Source: Symbiodinium natans
Taxonomy: Eukaryota > Sar > Dinophyceae > Suessiales > Symbiodiniaceae
Direction of reading: 5' to 3'
Assembly (NCBI GenBank): GCA_905221605.1
Contig: CAJNDS010002126.1
Coordinates: 492,501 to 515,000 of the forward strand
Length of the DNA stretch: 22,500 nucleotides
Each line of letters opens with the position of its first letter. Within the stretch, counting starts at the first letter, position 1. The position numbers and the translations under genes are program-made. The notes under the pieces were generated by a model. That model saw only the letters and a program-made list of their open reading frames with translations. It was not told the DNA's origin and did not search any database. This document shows, piece after piece, positions 1 to 7,757 of this stretch.

Positions 1-101
1 TGCAAGTAGCTTTTGCTGCGTCTCGCTTCGGGACGGAAAGTACTGCGATTCCCTGCCTTACACCCGTCTGCATGCCCAAGTGATGAAATCTTGCCAGTGG
101 G

Positions 102-220
102 CTAAACCCTAAACCCTAAACCCTAAACCCTAAACCCTAAACCCTAAACCCTAAACCCTAAACCCTAAACCCTAAACCCTAAACCCTAAACCCTAAACCC
201 TAAACCCTAAAACCTAAACC
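102..220 (-). repeat. ITS array, CCCTAAA on + strand
   Basis: About 17 almost perfect copies of CCCTAAA, ending in one degenerate unit. The preceding 100 bases are unique sequence, open in more than one frame and not assignable. Confidence 0.97.
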
Positions 221-268
221 GAGGGCTCCTCGTAGCTTGATTAGGAAAGGGGACCGCGCTCAGGATAA

Positions 269-340
269 ATGCCTAGGTTCGAGGCCCGAACTCTGGACCC
301 CCTCGCTATGGAAGGAAGCATCGAGATAGGTGCCACAAAC
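269..340 (+). CDS. candidate exon before a GTAAGA donor
   Basis: A stop-free stretch of 24 codons starts at an ATG (269) and ends exactly at a consensus-like donor GTAAGA (341) that runs straight into the next telomeric block. The translation starts MPRFEARTLDPLA. A TAA lies directly upstream in frame, so this would be a first exon or one starting at an acceptor just inside. It does not join cleanly in phase to the next open island (528-641). Unknown product; it could be chance. Confidence 0.25.
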
Positions 341-348
341 GTAAGAGA

Positions 349-519
349 ACCCTAAACCCTATAAACCCTATAAACCCCATAAACCCTATAAACCCTATAA
401 ACCCTATAAACCCTAAACCCTATAAACCCTAAAAACCCTATAAACCCTATAAACCCTATAAACCCTATAAACCCTATAAACCCTAAACCCTACACCCTAA
501 ACCCTAAACCCTAAACCCC
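349..519 (-). repeat. variant telomeric array CCCTATAAA, then CCCTAAA
   Basis: Most units are the 9-mer CCCTATAAA (TTTATAGGG on the other strand), a two-base expansion of the telomere unit. The last 40 bases return to CCCTAAA. The block ends in CCCCCTTGCAG, a good splice acceptor. Confidence 0.93.
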
Positions 520-526
520 CTTGCAG

Positions 527-641
527 GCGACCTCATGATGAAGAGGCAGCTTCCCAGTCAGCTCCTGCAGGGGTCCCGCCCGCTGCCACCTGCACGCAGC
601 CAGACACGATCACGGCCACGTACAGCCAAGAACACAAAGAC
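527..641 (+). CDS. candidate exon between two ITS blocks
   Basis: The stretch is bounded by TTGCAG (acceptor, ends 526) and GTAATA (donor, 642), with telomeric repeat directly outside both. The frame starting at 528 is open throughout (begins RPHDEEAASQSAP, ends EHKDV). A second frame is open as well, so the reading is not unique. No family recognised. Confidence 0.3.
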
Positions 642-647
642 GTAATA

Positions 648-693
648 TAGGGTTTAGGGTTTAGGGTTTAGGGTTGAGGGTTTAGGGTTTAGG
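648..693 (+). repeat. short ITS, TTTAGGG
   Basis: Six units with one GTTGAGG variant. The following 200 bases (694-888) are unique and I see no feature in them. Confidence 0.9.
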
Positions 694-888
694 ATGTAGA
701 GTTTAATTTCATCCCTTATGGTTCCTGTGTAATTATACTACAATGACCCCCAAGACCCTATTCTAATCATTAAGGCCGTAGTCAGTCGTAGGAGTCCCGC
801 CACTGTTATTCATGCAGCTTCCGTGGCGATGTGATGTTGAACCTACACTCTAAACCTGAAACCAAACGGTCAGGTATTCACTGGTCCT

Positions 889-942
889 CAGGGTTTAGGG
901 TTTGGGGTTTGGGGTTTAGGGCTTAGGGTTTAGGGTTTAGGG
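889..942 (+). repeat. degenerate ITS, TTTAGGG/TTTGGGG
   Basis: Mixed TTTAGGG and TTTGGGG units. Downstream, 943-1340 is unique apart from loose GGTTTATAGG-like remnants; a 70-codon open frame at 1004-1216 (contains DPKFGPVGEFLRFYCELI) may hold an exon but has no clear splice borders. Confidence 0.85.
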
Positions 943-1478
943 TCAGGTTAGCACCTGGTTCGCTTCAACTAGGGCTTGGGGATATACAGAACATCTTGCT
1001 GAAATGTGGGTGGACGATTTAGGTGTTAGGCCGGGAGCCCCACAACCCTCCCCCCAAGACCCAAAGTTCGGACCCGTCGGGGAATTCTTGAGATTCTACT
1101 GCGAGCTTATTGGGGCTTTCATAAGCTGTTCGACGGAGAGCTTTTCTAGGGCGGTTAATTCAATAAAGGGTGTCTTTAGAGCTTCTAGGATGTATAGGGT
1201 TACACAAGGTTTATAGGATTGCAACAGGGCTTATAGGGCTTAATTAGAGGGTTTGGGTTCAAGCCTGCCAGTAGCTTCAGCAGCGATGGCCCGCTCACAC
1301 GGGAACGAGTTCAGGCTTTAGGTTTTAGGCATTTCGGGGGGTTCGGGGTTTAGGGTTTAGGGTTGCCCACGAAGGCAGGAGGTCAAGGGCATGGGCCAGA
1401 AGGCTGTAGAATGCTGATTCGGCTTCGGTCCTGAGTTATCGGACTCTGTAGTATACACCCCACCCGAACTACCCCCCA

Positions 1479-1530
1479 GCCCCAAACCCTAAGCCCCAAA
1501 CCCCAAACCCCAAACCCCAAACCCCAAAAC
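1479..1530 (-). repeat. CCCCAAA-variant ITS
   Basis: Units are mainly CCCCAAA rather than CCCTAAA, a Tetrahymena-like drift of the telomere unit. The islands on each side (1367-1426, 1540-1690) are open on the minus strand too, so strand assignment here is unclear. Confidence 0.85.
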
Positions 1531-1776
1531 AAAGTCGAACTGGTGATTCCTCTTGGGAATAGTGCGTTGCCAATCCAGCGTCCGAAGCCAGAGGCAAGCG
1601 GCCTTGGATGATCTGTTGGGGACAGGCCTTGCGTGATTTCCCCGGATGTCCGATATTTGGAAGGGTTTCTATACACAGCGTGCAGATGTCATCTGGGCTC
1701 AGGGTTTAGGGTTTCAGCTTGTGTAGGGTTCAGTTCGTGTGGTGTTCTATTGAGGACCGTAGCATCTCCCTTGCAG

Positions 1777-2524
1777 AAGCAGTAGTTTTGGGTTTCCATG
1801 AGGTGTGCTGACTGCTCCATAAGTTGAATTAGCGGATGCCATGTCCATTATCTCACCATCCCGCCCCCGGCCCCAACCTAAACCTGTCTAGGGCAAAGTC
1901 ACCGGGACGAGAAGGGAGACCCCATTAGAAGACCCCGTGCACTAGCAACTGCTGCTCACAGCAGGGCCTAGGCACAGAGAGACAGAAACTCGATGAAAGC
2001 TCTGATTCCCTATAGTACATACCCTTGTTCCGGCGTGATAGCCTGTCAGGTTACTGAGCAACCTAGCAATAGTCCGCAAGCGACGCAGCTTGGATGTAGA
2101 GTTTGAGGGTACTTGGGTGTTGATCTAGGTGTACCCGAAACACAACCCTTTCTGCACCCTAAACCCTGAACCCTAAACCCTAAACCCCAAACCCCAAACC
2201 CCAAACCCTGAACCCTGAACGCTAAACCCTAACCTTCAACCCTAGACGTGGTACCTTACCCCGATAGGGGACCCAATCATTTTCCTCAACCTTCACTTCG
2301 TCGCCCTTTTCGGGGCCTACCCCAGTGTGCTAAACTTCCCAAAACGGTCCTGAGGATGGACCCGAAACGCTACCACCGTAAGCCCGAAACCCCAAACCTT
2401 TAGGGTTTAGGGTTTAGGGTTAGGGTTTAGGGTTTAGGGTTTAGGGTTTAGGGTTCTGGAAATGCCCGAAACTGCAGCAGAGAGGTTGTTGGAGTATGGA
2501 CAGCTTGGACGACTTGGGCTGGGC
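1777..2524 (+). CDS. gene A, 5' part: six candidate exons
   Basis: Candidate exons are 1777-1802, 1892-1936, 1965-2014, 2073-2095, 2246-2377 and 2478-2524. The first acceptor is CTCCCTTGCAG; donors are GTGTGC, GTGCAC, GTACAT, GTAGAG, GTAAGC and GTCCCG. The reading phase is kept at all five junctions (0, 0, 2, 1, 1). Readable pieces include AVVLGFHE, GLGTERQKLDESSDSL, a 43-codon exon ending VLRMDPKRYH, and ERLLEYGQLGRLGLG. Two introns (2096-2245, 2378-2477) contain telomeric arrays. The last island (2478-2576) is also open in a second frame that runs to the array at 2577. No conserved domain is recognised and the true first exon is not found. The joining was chosen by eye among alternatives, so exon limits are tentative. 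Confidence 0.35.
2155..2243 (-). repeat. ITS CCCTAAA/CCCCAAA inside a gene A intron
   Basis: Mixed CCCTAAA, CCCCAAA and CCCTGAA units, ending AACCCTAG, which would be the acceptor for the exon at 2246. Confidence 0.9.
2399..2455 (+). repeat. ITS TTTAGGG
   Basis: Eight units preceded directly by a CCCCAAACC remnant, so orientation flips at about 2398. The array sits inside the proposed intron 2378-2477. Confidence 0.95.
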
Positions 2525-2576
2525 GTCCCGGCACTGTCATGATGTCCCTCACCCCAATCCCGGACAAACCGACACG

Positions 2577-2743
2577 GTTTAGGGTTTAGGGTTTAGGGTT
2601 TAGGGTTTAGGGTTTAGGGTTTAGGGTTTAGGGTTTAGGGTTTAGGGTTTAGGGTTTAGGGTTTAGGGTTTAGGGTTTAGGGTTTAGGGTTTAGGGTTTA
2701 GGGTTTAGGGTTTAGGGTTTAGGGTTTAGGGTTTAGGGTTTAG
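2577..2743 (+). repeat. longest perfect ITS; possible intron
   Basis: About 24 uninterrupted TTTAGGG units. It opens with GTTTAGGG right after ...GACACG and closes with TTTAG before AGATCCCC. The frame on the left that ends GQTDT and the open frame on the right (RSPAGARLFQVGFLF) join in phase 0 if exactly this array is removed. In the alternative model the intron starts at 2525. Confidence 0.97.
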
Positions 2744-2822
2744 AGATCCCCTGCGGGCGCAAGGTTATTCCAAGTTGGGTTTCTTTTTCGTCGAAGCCCT
2801 TGCAACATCACCCCAAAAGGGA

Positions 2823-2865
2823 GCCCTAAACCCAACCCTAAACCTTAAACCCTAAACCCTAAACA
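2823..2865 (-). repeat. short degenerate ITS CCCTAAA
   Basis: Six imperfect units. The region 2866-3010 that follows has a C-run ending in CAAG and an open stretch (NAQQPGNPDRQVLSREL) but no border that I can fix. Confidence 0.85.
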
Positions 2866-3009
2866 GCCCTCATGTTTGAGCTAAGCAACCTTCTTCCTTA
2901 AAGCCCGTACCCTCAACCCCCCCCCCAAGGTGTGAATGCACAACAACCCGGGAACCCAGACCGACAGGTTCTGAGTAGGGAACTTTGGATTTAGGCGGCG
3001 TCCCCGAGT

Positions 3010-3118
3010 CTTTGGGTTTAAGGTTTAGGGTTTAGGGTTTAGGGTTTAGGGTTTAGGGTTTAGGGTTTAGGGTTTAGGGTTTAGGGTTTAGGGTTTAGGG
3101 TTTAGGGTACCCTAAACC
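3010..3118 (+). repeat. ITS with end-to-end orientation flip
   Basis: About 13 TTTAGGG units run into GGGTACCCTAAACCCC. The two orientations face each other at 3108/3109, as expected if two telomeric ends were joined. Confidence 0.95.
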
Positions 3119-3148
3119 CCGAAAAGGGTCCCGAAATGTTGAGAACTG

Positions 3149-4375
3149 AACACCGGTGATATGGGGGCCTATCAGGTGCCTCCTTCCCAAATTCCCGACC
3201 AGGACGACAAACTTCCATCTGGAATCTGCATGGTTTAGGGTTTAGGGTTTGGGGTTTAGGGTTTAGGGTTTAGGGTTTAGGGTTTAGGGTTTAGGGTTTA
3301 GGCTGCGCTTTCATTCGCACAGAGAAAGAACCGCTGTCTTCTCTCCGGGCCGTTTGACACTCCGGCCGCAGACCGCACGGCCTGCCGAAACGCGCAACCC
3401 TAAGCCCTACAAAGCCTAAACCCTAAACCCTAAACCCTAAACCCTAAACCCTAAACCCTAAACCCTAAACCCTAAACCCTAAACCCTAAACCCTAAACCC
3501 TACACAGCCTAAACCGTAAACCTGAAACCTAAAGCCTTTCTACCCTAAACCCTAAATCCTAAACCCCAAAATCCTGGTTCCTGTCCTGTGCTAGGCACCC
3601 CTGCGCTTCCCGGCGGCCAAGCACAAGTGCCCCCGCCAGCACACATCAGAGGAGGGTGTTTAGCGTTCAGGGTTAGGGCTTAGGCTGTAGGGTTTCGGGT
3701 TTAGGGTTTAGGGTGTGCTTAGGTTGTAGGGTGATTTTGGGGGCTTTAGGCTTTGAGACGTTCAGGGTTCAGGTCGAATCTGGAGATGGACGACCCTTAG
3801 TTGGGCTAAGAGATGGACGACCCTTAGTTGGGTTAAGAGATGGACGACACTTGGTTGGGTCTACTTAATTTCGAGTACGAGAAGTCCCCTCCCCTTTCAA
3901 CACCCCCCGCCCCCCCCCAATGATAGCCCATGGGAAAACTTTCCCCATTGGACACCAAGCTTCGTGGGCCTGGCAAGCATGAAGGGTTTGGGAAGCTTTG
4001 AGTTTGAAAGGCCTTTGGGCTCAGAAAAGCCCTAAACCCTAAACCCTAAACCCCCAAACCCTAAACCCTAGACTCAAGACCCCAAGCCCCAAACCCCAGA
4101 CCCTAAACCCTCAACCCTAAACCCTAAACCCTAAACCCTAAACCCTAAACCCCAACCCCTAAACCCTACACCCTACACCCTAAACCCTAAACCCTAAACC
4201 CAAGGACTTCGTAAGAGCTTAAAGAGCCCATGTCTTGGGGCTTAGGCTCTTAAAGTTTCGGGTTTAGGGTTTAGGGTTTAGGGTTTAGGGTTTAGGGTTT
4301 AGGGTTTAGGGTTTAGGGTTTAGGGTTTAGGGTTTGGTGGCGACAGACTCGACGGTTCGGAGTTGAAGTATGTAC
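3149..4375 (+). CDS. gene A, middle part: seven candidate exons
   Basis: Candidate exons are about 3149-3232, 3302-3391, 3595-3657, 3773 to about 3852, 3927-3985, 4225-4261 and 4324-4375. Phase agrees at the ITS junctions 3232/3302 and 4261/4324 and at 3391/3595 (GC donor), 3657/3773 and 3985/4225; the junction between about 3852 and 3927 is unresolved. Readable pieces are VPPSQIPDQDDKLPSGICM, APLRFPAAKHKCPRQHTSEE, PMGKLSPLDTKLRGPGKHE and FGGDRLDGSELKYV. The exon at 3773 carries a 27-bp tandem repeat giving the nine-residue unit DGRPLVGLR nearly three times; the same DNA is open in a second frame (RWTTLSWAK repeats) to 4034. Introns 3233-3301 and 4262-4323 are telomeric arrays from border to border. 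Product unknown. Confidence 0.33.
3233..3302 (+). repeat. ITS acting as a whole intron (candidate)
   Basis: Starts GTTTAGGG immediately after the codon ATG at 3230-3232, ends TTTAG at 3301; the next island is open in the phase this predicts. It is 69 nt long and contains in-frame TAG codons, so it could not be read through. Confidence 0.95.
3411..3505 (-). repeat. ITS CCCTAAA
   Basis: Twelve clean units, then degenerate ones to about 3570 (CCTAAAG, CCTAAATC). It follows GCGCAACCC, a possible GC-type donor. Confidence 0.95.
3658..3720 (+). repeat. degenerate ITS TTTAGGG
   Basis: Imperfect units (GTTTAGCG, GTTAGGG, CTTAGG, GTTTCGG). The first, GTTTAG at 3658, serves as donor in the gene A model. 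Confidence 0.75.
3784..3864 (+). repeat. 27-bp tandem repeat, three copies
   Basis: Units start at 3784, 3811 and 3838. The first two differ by one base (GGGCTAAG versus GGGTTAAG); the third has more changes. The length is a multiple of three, so the frame is kept. Confidence 0.95.
4029..4201 (-). repeat. long mixed ITS CCCTAAA
   Basis: About 23 units with CCCCAAA, CCCTACA and CCCTCAA variants in the middle and clean units at both ends. Confidence 0.95.
4262..4335 (+). repeat. ITS TTTAGGG; candidate intron
   Basis: Ten clean units beginning GTTTAGGG. Acceptor TTTAG at 4323 keeps the frame of the next exon (GFGGDRLDG); the next unit's acceptor at 4330 would shift it by one. Confidence 0.96.
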
Positions 4376-4463
4376 GTGTGGGACTTTCGGCTTAGTGGCG
4401 CAGGGTTTGCGCTCATGTCGCATGGGCATTTCCCCCCCCCCCCCCAGATGTCCCCTCTACAGA

Positions 4464-4556
4464 AAACCCTAAACCCTAACCCCTAAACCCCAAACCCCAA
4501 AACCCCAAACCCTAAACCCTAAACCCTAAACCCCAAACCCTAAACCCTAAACCCCA
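4464..4556 (-). repeat. mixed ITS CCCTAAA/CCCCAAA
   Basis: Preceded by a 15-base C-run that ends in CAG (4431-4447), a possible polypyrimidine tract plus acceptor. Confidence 0.93.
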
Positions 4557-4578
4557 CCCGGGAACCCACTTCCTGAAG

Positions 4579-6047
4579 TGGTCCCTGGCAAAGAACAAGC
4601 CTTGGTCCTCTTGACCATGAGAATGAAGATTCGAGTCGAGGGTTCACTTTCGGTGCCCCCTTAAACAATAAGCCCTAAGCCCTAAACCCTAAACCCTAAA
4701 CCCTAAACCCTAAACCCTAAACCCTAAACCCTCTCTAATGGCGCCTTCAATCGACCTCAGACCCTCAGCCCTGAGCCCGAACCGCCACACTCTCCCAGCA
4801 AGGATCCAACAGCGCAGCAAGGATTGCTGGTCAGCGGCAGCCTCGGCGTAGGGTTGGTTTCAGATTTCGGGGCTCAGGGCGTGGGGTTTGTAGGGTTTAG
4901 GGTCCCCAAATCCCTTAGACCCTCAACCCTAAGCCCTAAGCCCTAAGCCCTAAACCCCAAACCCTAAACCCTAAACCCTAAACCCTACACCCTGGCTAGA
5001 CCCGAGCTGAGGTGGAACCAGCACTGGTGGAGGCAGCGGGGACTTGCAAAAGGATCTTGAGCTTAGGTGCAAGGCTTCGGGCTGTGACAAAACCCGAGAC
5101 CCTGTATAAACCCTAAGCCCCAGACCCCCTAAGGACCACCGGCGAATCCCGGCCGGAGGCTGTCAAAGACCACCACCACACAGCCTCCAGCCTTCCCTAG
5201 AATTCAAGCCCCTGAACTTCAAACCCTCCACTGCGGTTCAGGGGTTGGTTGTGGGGAGTACGGCGGACTCAGCGGACGGGTCATCCCACCTCTGAGACGT
5301 GAACTTTGGGTTTGGGGTTTAGGGTTTAGGGTTTAGGGTTTAGGGTTTAGGGTTTAGGGTTTAGGGTTTAGGGTTTAGGTTTAGGGTTTGGGGTTTAGGG
5401 TTTAGGGTTTGGGGGCCGATCTTTTTTTGGAATGGCCCTCGAGCACCCTCCACACCCTCAGGACCCGCCTAAACCCTCAACCCTCAACCCTAAACCCTAA
5501 ACCCTAAACCCTAAACCCTAAACCCTAAACCCTAAACCCTAAACCCTAAACCCTTGGCAAACCCAAAACTCGCACTGACTGTCTAGGGCAAGCGGAAGGT
5601 GTGGCTTGTTTCGGGCAAGCGATCTTTGGAAGGGTTCGGAGAGGGACAAAGTCGAGGCAAGGGCTTAAGGTTTGTAGGGTGTAGGGTGTAGGGTTTAGGG
5701 TTTAGGGTTTAGGGTTTAGGGTTTAGGGTTTAGGGTTTAGGGTTTAGGGTTTAGGGTTTAGGGTTTAGGGTTTAGGGTTTAGGCCTTTGGGTTCAGGGTT
5801 TAGGGTTTAGGCCTCTGGGTTCAGACAGCAAAATGGGTTTGGTCGATGCATCTCAGAATGCCAAGATCTAAGCAAAACCTATGTCCTGAACCTCATAAAC
5901 CCTACACCCGAATCCTTGTACTCCCACCTGCGGACCCTAAACCTGCACCCTAAACCCCTACGTGCTCATCATATTTGTCCCCAGGCACCTGAGCAATATC
6001 ACCTTGATGGCTCTTGGTACCAGCACCGCCTCATTTGCCCGCAGCAG
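4579..6047 (+). CDS. gene A, 3' part: nine candidate exons
   Basis: Candidate exons are 4579-4652, 4761-4847, 5000-5103, 5134 to about 5188, 5191-5309, 5406-5466, 5587-5669, 5825-5917 and 5985-6047. Phase is kept at 4652/4761, 4847/5000, 5103/5134, 5309/5406, 5466/5587 (GC donor), 5669/5825 and 5917/5985. The 5000-5103 exon is the most protein-like (TRAEVEPALVEAAGTCKRIL). The 5985-6047 exon has the cleanest borders: TTTGTCCCCAG before it, CAG then GTGGGA after it, reading APEQYHLDGSWYQHRLICPQ. The gap 5104-5133 would be a 30-nt intron, unusually short, or an in-frame stop. Most introns are telomeric arrays. The junction near 5190 and the 3' end are unresolved. No family recognised. Confidence 0.38.
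4674..4733 (-). repeat. ITS CCCTAAA within intron 4653-4760
   Basis: Eight units. The proposed intron runs from GTGCCC to CGACCTCAG around it. Confidence 0.95.
4888..4993 (+). repeat. ITS with inward-facing flip
   Basis: GTTTAGGGTCCCCAAA at about 4895-4910 brings TTTAGGG against CCCTAAA, then nine CCCTAAG/CCCTAAA units follow. The whole block lies in intron 4848-4999. Confidence 0.9.
5310..5411 (+). repeat. ITS TTTAGGG; candidate intron
   Basis: Begins GTTTGGGG and ends TTTAG at 5405. The flanks RRELW and GLGADLFLEW join in phase 0. Confidence 0.95.
5467..5554 (-). repeat. ITS CCCTAAA
   Basis: Eleven units after two CCCTCAA variants. It follows a GC-type donor at 5467. Confidence 0.95.
5670..5815 (+). 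repeat. long ITS TTTAGGG
   Basis: About 16 clean units after GTTTGTAGGGTGTAGGG, followed by GCCTTTGGGTTCAGGG interruptions. It fills intron 5670-5824. Confidence 0.96.
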
Positions 6048-6520
6048 GTGGGAGCTTTGATCCCAGGGGCCCGGTTCGGAACCCTCCCGAACCCCAAAGT
6101 CCCCAAACACCCCAAAGCCCCCAACCTTAAACCCCGGTCGGGCTGACGTCTTTCAGGAGGGTGGGGCTCTTTTGGGGGGGGGGGGGTTGGGGAGTTTGAG
6201 GTTTAAGGGCTTAGGGTTTGTGGGGTTGGGGTTTGGCGGAAGCAGTTGCTTGAGGTTAGGGGTAGTTGAACTGTGAGTTGTTGCTCAACTTTTGGATTCG
6301 GCGAAGGAAAAGTTCAGCTTGTTCTAGCTTTCTCGAAACGTCCTGCAAACGGAGAGCCAGAAAGAGAGAACGAGAGAAAGAGAGGACAGAGAGAACTGCT
6401 CAAGGAGGAGTGAAACTTCTGGTGTGGCATTTTTCAAGGCAAACATAAGTAAGATATTTTGCCCGCGTTTTAATACTGAAGATAAAAAATGCCTAGCACA
6501 AACAACCAGACTAAAAAGAG
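6048..6520. other. intergenic or 3' end of gene A
   Basis: It contains a G-run (6174-6187), loose GGTTTAGG remnants (6200-6260) and a purine-rich AGAGAGA stretch (6355-6395). No exon with clear borders is visible. The composition turns AT-rich after about 6440. Confidence 0.5.
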
Positions 6521-6523
6521 ATG

Positions 6524-6540
6524 TGTATATATATATATAT
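6524..6540. repeat. (TA)n, left flank of mobile element
   Basis: TATATATA directly left of the element's C-tract end. A matching (TA)n lies to the right at 8738-8758, so the insertion target was a TA microsatellite and any TA duplication is masked. Confidence 0.8.
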
Positions 6541-6679
6541 GGTACCCCCCCCCAGTGACCTACCCTTTTTCGCCTTGTCTCAAGTCACCCAGCTGCACTG
6601 CAAGCAAACTCGGCGTGCAATATAGCGTATTTCCTAGGGCGTAGACTAAAATACAACTAAAATCGCATACACGGGACAG

Positions 6680-7016
6680 TAGAAAAACCAAAAATACCAA
6701 AACCAAAAAAACCCCAAAAAAAAAAACAAAACCAAAAAAACCCAAAAAAACCAAAACCAAAAAAAACCAAAAAAAAACAAAACCAAAAAAAAAAAATACC
6801 AAAACCAAAAAAAACCAACAAAAACCAAAACCAAAAAAAAAAAAGAATACCAAAAAAAACAATTTTCCGGGACTCTCAGGAAATCCCTATGAGGCTTCTC
6901 CAAGAGTCCCGGAAAATTGGTTTTTGTTTTGGTGTTTTTGGTTTTTTTGGTTGTGTTTTTTTTGTTTTTTTGGTTTGGTATTTTTGGTTTTTTGGTTTTG
7001 GTATTTTGGCTGTTTA
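6680..7016. repeat. hairpin with perfect 17-bp core
   Basis: CAATTTTCCGGGACTCT (6860-6876) and its exact complement (6903-6919) enclose a 26-base loop. Outside them, a CCAAAA-rich left arm and a GGTTTTG-rich right arm extend the pairing imperfectly. Confidence 0.9.
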
Positions 7017-7046
7017 GTTCGCCTTCACGGTCACGAGGCAACAACT

Positions 7047-7735
7047 ACGCATTTTTAAGTGTGCTTATGCTAATTGTGCTTTTCAGAAATAGTATACAAG
7101 TGGTCTTTCTAATGCTTCAGAACGACTTGTTTCGTTATTATGTAAGTAGAGCCGCTAGTGTTTAGTGCATCTTTTGGTTGTACTCAAGTGTAGTAGACCT
7201 TCTTCAGCCATTACTTGGTGCTCTGGTAGCTCAATTCGCATGGATAATATTTGCCTGGTAAATGCGATTAATTATCTAGAAGCAGCATTTGCAATACTTG
7301 TCTTGAGAAAAAGCATTTATTGCTTAGAATTGTTTGCTTAAAAAGTGACTCCTACTCGTCCAGGAATACCCCAAAACCCTATAATCCAAACTTTACCAGA
7401 GATTCTCCTGAAAAGCTTGCGCTTTTGGATGTTTTTATGTATTTGTGAATTTGCTTGTGCATGGCCTTCACTAAGTACTTTTCTAGGGTTCTTGTGCATG
7501 TTTTAAGCCTGATTGTGCAAGTTGCGTTTTTTCAAGCATAGTATATATGTGGTCTTTATTGAATACTTCAGACATCTTTGTTTCATCGTTATGTAAGTAG
7601 AACCGCTTCTATTTCCATTATTGTGCATTTTTAAGCTTGCTCATGCAAATTGTGCTTTTCAGACATAGTATATAAGTGGTCTTTCGTGAATACTTCAGCA
7701 ATCTTTGTCTCATTGTTATGTAGGTAGAACCGTTT
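7047..7735 (+). repeat. module with TATA-like and splice-like signals, three copies
   Basis: Copies around 7051-7150, 7500-7600 and 7622-7730 share AAGCTTGCTTATGCAAATTG, TTTTCAG, AGTATATAAGTGG, a CTTCAG box and TTATGTAAGTAGA. In copy one, CAG (7084-7086) and GTAAGT (7142) enclose 55 bases. All three recur in the second element copy. Confidence 0.7.
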
Positions 7736-7757
7736 CCATTTCCGCAAGTGTTTATTT

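Noticed and set aside
1004-1216. 70-codon open frame starting with ATG
   Set aside because: No convincing splice border, promoter or family; kept only as a remark.
1367-1690. Minus-strand exons (pieces such as DDICTLCIETLPNIG and TEAESAFYSLLAHALDLLP)
   Set aside because: They look protein-like and a GC..AG join is possible, but they conflict with the strand of the neighbouring model and the islands are open in other frames; evidence too thin to annotate.
6560-7165. Phe/Val/Leu-rich and Lys/Asn/Thr-rich open frames on both strands
   Set aside because: They are translations of CCAAAA/GGTTTT tracts of the element's hairpin.
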